NCBI RefSeq assembly: GCF_900496975.1 | Contig: NZ_UFQC01000002.1 | Span: 1 to 64,000, forward strand | DNA: 64,000 nt | Reading direction: 5' to 3' | Origin: Achromobacter veterisilvae | Lineage (GTDB): Bacteria; Pseudomonadota; Gammaproteobacteria; Burkholderiales; Burkholderiaceae_B | Shown here: positions 62,045 through 64,000 of the stretch, in pieces | Layout of the letters: the number at the start of each line of letters is the position of its first letter | Position numbering within the stretch: position 1 is the first letter of the stretch | Position numbers and translations under genes: made by a program | The notes under the pieces: generated by a model | What the model saw: only the letters and a program-made list of their open reading frames with translations | Database searches by the model: none | What the model was told of the DNA's origin: nothing

Positions 62045-62754
62045 CAGGGCGAAAACCGGTAGCCGATGCCCCAGACCGTCTGGATCCAGCGCGGCTGCTT
62101 GGGATCGTCTTCGATGACGCGCCGCAGGCGCAGGATGGCGATGTCGATGGCCCGGTCGTTGCGTTCGCCGGCGTCGTCGTCGCGCGCCAGGGCCAGCAGG
62201 CGTTCGCGCGACAGCGGCTTGCCGGCGTTGCGCACCAGCGCCTCCAGCAGGTTGATCTCGCCTCCGGTGAGCTTGACCACGGTGCCGTCGCGCGACAACT
62301 GGCGCGTGGAAGGGTCGAACACGAAGGGGCCGAACGAAACCGGCGCATCCTTGGTCAGGGCGGACGGGCCCCGCTTGCGGCGCAGCACGGCCTCGATGCG
62401 GGCCAGCAGCTCGCGCGGATCGAAGGGCTTTCCGACGTAGTCGTCGGCACCCGCTTCCAGGCCGATGATGCGGTCCACCGCTTCGTCGCGGGCGGTCAGC
62501 AGGATGACGGGGATGTCCTCGCCCTGCTCGCGCAGGCGGCGACAGGCGTCCGCGCCGTCGCCGCCGGGCAGCATGCGGTCGAGCACCAGCAGATCGGGGG
62601 CGTAGCGGGTGATGCGGGCAGACAGGTCGGTGGCGTCCGGCGCCAGCAGCGTGTCGTAGCCGTGCCGGTTCAGGTAGTCGGCAAGCAACTGCCGCAGGGC
62701 TGGATCGTCGTCGACGACCAACAGCTTGGTGTGGGGATTGTCCATGGATGCCAT
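62044..62754 (-). CDS. OmpR-type response regulator
   Basis: A 236-residue regulator (ATG at 62754; one at 62745 removes three residues). Receiver domain with acidic pocket VVDDDPALRQLL, phospho-acceptor D59 in LLVLDRMLPGGDG, T/K in LLTARDEA and VGKPFDPREL. The C-terminal winged helix includes LTGGEINLLEALVRNAGKPLSRERLLALARD and the end WIQTVWGIGYRFSP. The terminal motif fits OmpR rather than PhoB. First gene of the operon with the histidine kinase. Confidence 0.93.
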   Translation of the reverse strand: MASMDNPHTKLLVVDDDPALRQLLADYLNRHGYDTLLAPDATDLSARITRYAPDLLVLDRMLPGGDGADACRRLREQGEDIPVILLTARDEAVDRIIGLEAGADDYVGKPFDPRELLARIEAVLRRKRGPSALTKDAPVSFGPFVFDPSTRQLSRDGTVVKLTGGEINLLEALVRNAGKPLSRERLLALARDDDAGERNDRAIDIAILRLRRVIEDDPKQPRWIQTVWGIGYRFSP

Positions 62755-62944
62755 AGTGCGGTGCGCCGCGTCCCGCCGCAAGAGGCAGGAAATCAACTGA
62801 AATATACCTGTTGCACGATGTTGGGCGCCGTTACCCGCGCTTTTCGTGAAAGCGCGGCCGCGGCGATAAAATAGGCGCCGGCCAGCCGCTGCCCGCTAAA
62901 GAACGTTTACAGCATTCGCGGCGCCCCCTCTCTACACTGTTCCT

Positions 62945-64000
62945 ATGATCGCCCCTGCAATCATCCGGCGGAAATGGCTGTCGCGCGCCGCGCTGGCGGC
63001 CGGCGCCGTCTTGCCGCTGGCGCCCGCGTTCGGCGGCCCGGCCGACGCGCGCTTGCCGCCGCCGGGCGCCCCGACCGGCTGGGCGCGCGGTATCGGCGCC
63101 TTGGCGCCGGTCCAGCCGCTCCCCGTGCATCCCGCCCCGTCCCTGGAATCGCGCGCGGTGCCGCTCGATCCGTCCCCCTGCGACCTGCAAACAATGGAAC
63201 CCGCCCTGGACACCACGGTGCACGGCACGGGCGAGAGCGACGGCCTGGACCTGGGGATACCCGGCACCGGGGCGGCGCTGTCGGGCGATGTCCAGCCGCT
63301 GCCGGCGGACTGCGGGGCGCTCGCCGCCCCCGAGGCCCCCGCGCCCGATTACTCTTTCGCCCTGGAGGACGGGGACGTGCCGCGCGTGCCGGTCGTCGTG
63401 ATTTCCGGCGTATCGCGCCCGTCGCGTCCCTGGTTCGCCTCCGCCGGCAGCCAGGACGGCCTGCGCTACGGCGGCAGCCGCAACTGGGTCTACGGCAACG
63501 CGTCGGGCCCCTCCATCGCGGTGGGCAACATCACCGCCAACGCGCCGGCCTGGGGCAGCGGCGCCCCGGTGGGCGGCCTGCAGATCTCGAACTGGGCCGG
63601 CTCCGGCGCCACGGTTCCCGAAGGCAGCTTCGGCTATTCCTCATCGCTGGGCCGCCTCAACAACATGGATCCCGCCGCCAGTTCGGGCGCCGTCGACTAT
63701 GGGGCGTCGGTAGGCAGCGGCAGCGTGCGCTACGGCCTCACGCCCGCCCTGACCCTGGAAGGCCAGATGCAGAGCGCGCCCTCGCTCACCACGCGCGGCA
63801 TGGGCACCACCTATGCCGCCGGCGAATACGGCACGTTCCAGGCGGGAGCCACGCAAAGCTCGTTCGACACCGTCAACGCCTGGCGCTACCGCTTCGGCTA
63901 CAGCGTGGACGTGGCCGACACCCTCAACCTGGGCTACACCGCCGAGCAGACCGGCGCGGGCTTCGGCGACCTGTCCATGTACTCCGGCGGCGCGGCCTCG
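62945..64000 (+). CDS. Fimbrial-usher-like outer-membrane protein, 5' part
   Basis: An open frame from ATG 62945 to the window edge (352 codons) without a stop. The N-terminus has a basic stretch and hydrophobic core (IRRKWLSRAALAAGAVLPLAPA), so a signal peptide, possibly twin-arginine-like. A Pro-rich region follows (about 30-140), then a beta-rich part with GLRYGGSRNWVYGNAS, SVRYGLTPALTLEGQMQ, GEYGTFQAGATQSSFD and WRYRFGYSVDVADTLNLGYTAEQ. This strand pattern resembles chaperone-usher FimD-type barrels. The C-terminus is outside the window, so classification is provisional. Confidence 0.6.
   Translation, partial: MIAPAIIRRKWLSRAALAAGAVLPLAPAFGGPADARLPPPGAPTGWARGIGALAPVQPLPVHPAPSLESRAVPLDPSPCDLQTMEPALDTTVHGTGESDGLDLGIPGTGAALSGDVQPLPADCGALAAPEAPAPDYSFALEDGDVPRVPVVVISGVSRPSRPWFASAGSQDGLRYGGSRNWVYGNASGPSIAVGNITANAPAWGSGAPVGGLQISNWAGSGATVPEGSFGYSSSLGRLNNMDPAASSGAVDYGASVGSGSVRYGLTPALTLEGQMQSAPSLTTRGMGTTYAAGEYGTFQAGATQSSFDTVNAWRYRFGYSVDVADTLNLGYTAEQTGAGFGDLSMYSGGAAS

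Overview
The window is high-GC DNA from a beta-proteobacterium, most likely Alcaligenaceae (Bordetella/Achromobacter type). The grounds are two Bug/TctC periplasmic binding proteins, a phasin, a dusB-fis operon, a Bordetella-type porin, and a tRNA-Gly used as integration site by an ICEclc/PFGI-1-type element. All names rest on protein and DNA patterns read by eye. No database search was run.

Region 1 (1-7446) is the right end of an integrative and conjugative element. On the minus strand, inward from the end, it carries an unknown ICE protein, AlpA, ParA, a HicA-like small protein, ParB, a DUF2857 protein, an STY4528-like protein and the start of a TIGR03761-like protein. An outward promoter (7332-7360) points at an 18-bp attR (7429-7446) that copies a tRNA-Gly 3' end. 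Region 2 (7447-16233) starts with the displaced tRNA terminator. It holds an AbiE-type type IV toxin-antitoxin pair with an operator inside its promoter, a large autotransporter preceded by an AT-rich array of about 33-bp repeats, a Bug protein plus metallo-hydrolase operon, a ProQ/FinO RNA chaperone, and tRNA-Gly and tRNA-Cys.

Region 3 (16.4-30 kb) is mostly core. It contains an NTF2-like/DoxX pair with a divergent LysR gene; NUDIX-aat-bpt-pyrD; a phasin; a second Bug gene and IclR; a CinA-like protein, an EI24 membrane protein, thioredoxin and RhlE. Region 4 (30-36 kb) is an iron cassette: AraC regulator, Fur-box-like site, TonB receptor, RhtX/FptX-like transporter and FAD monooxygenase. 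Region 5 (36-43.3 kb) has AzlCD divergent from IlvE, small proteins, a YheT-type hydrolase, a BepA-like M48 protease, GalU and a CtaG-like protein.

Region 6 (43.4-49.7 kb) is about divalent cations. A long minus-strand unit encodes a free-standing MgtC C-terminal-like domain, an MgtL-like leader peptide, an MgtA/B P-type ATPase and a porin. Beside it a yybP-ykoY (Mn2+) riboswitch precedes a CaxA-type antiporter. Region 7 (49.8-64 kb) is housekeeping: pepP, a TM2 protein, ubiH, dusB-fis, purH-ruvC-ruvA, an NDUFA9-like reductase, threonine dehydratase, ruvB, an OmpR/EnvZ-type two-component pair, and the start of an usher-like outer-membrane protein cut by the window edge.

A family of GGTGTC(T/A)GACACC palindromes occupies three gaps between convergent genes (about 22.3, 24.6-25.2 and 39.8 kb). 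In the second gap it has expanded to an 88-bp tandem array.
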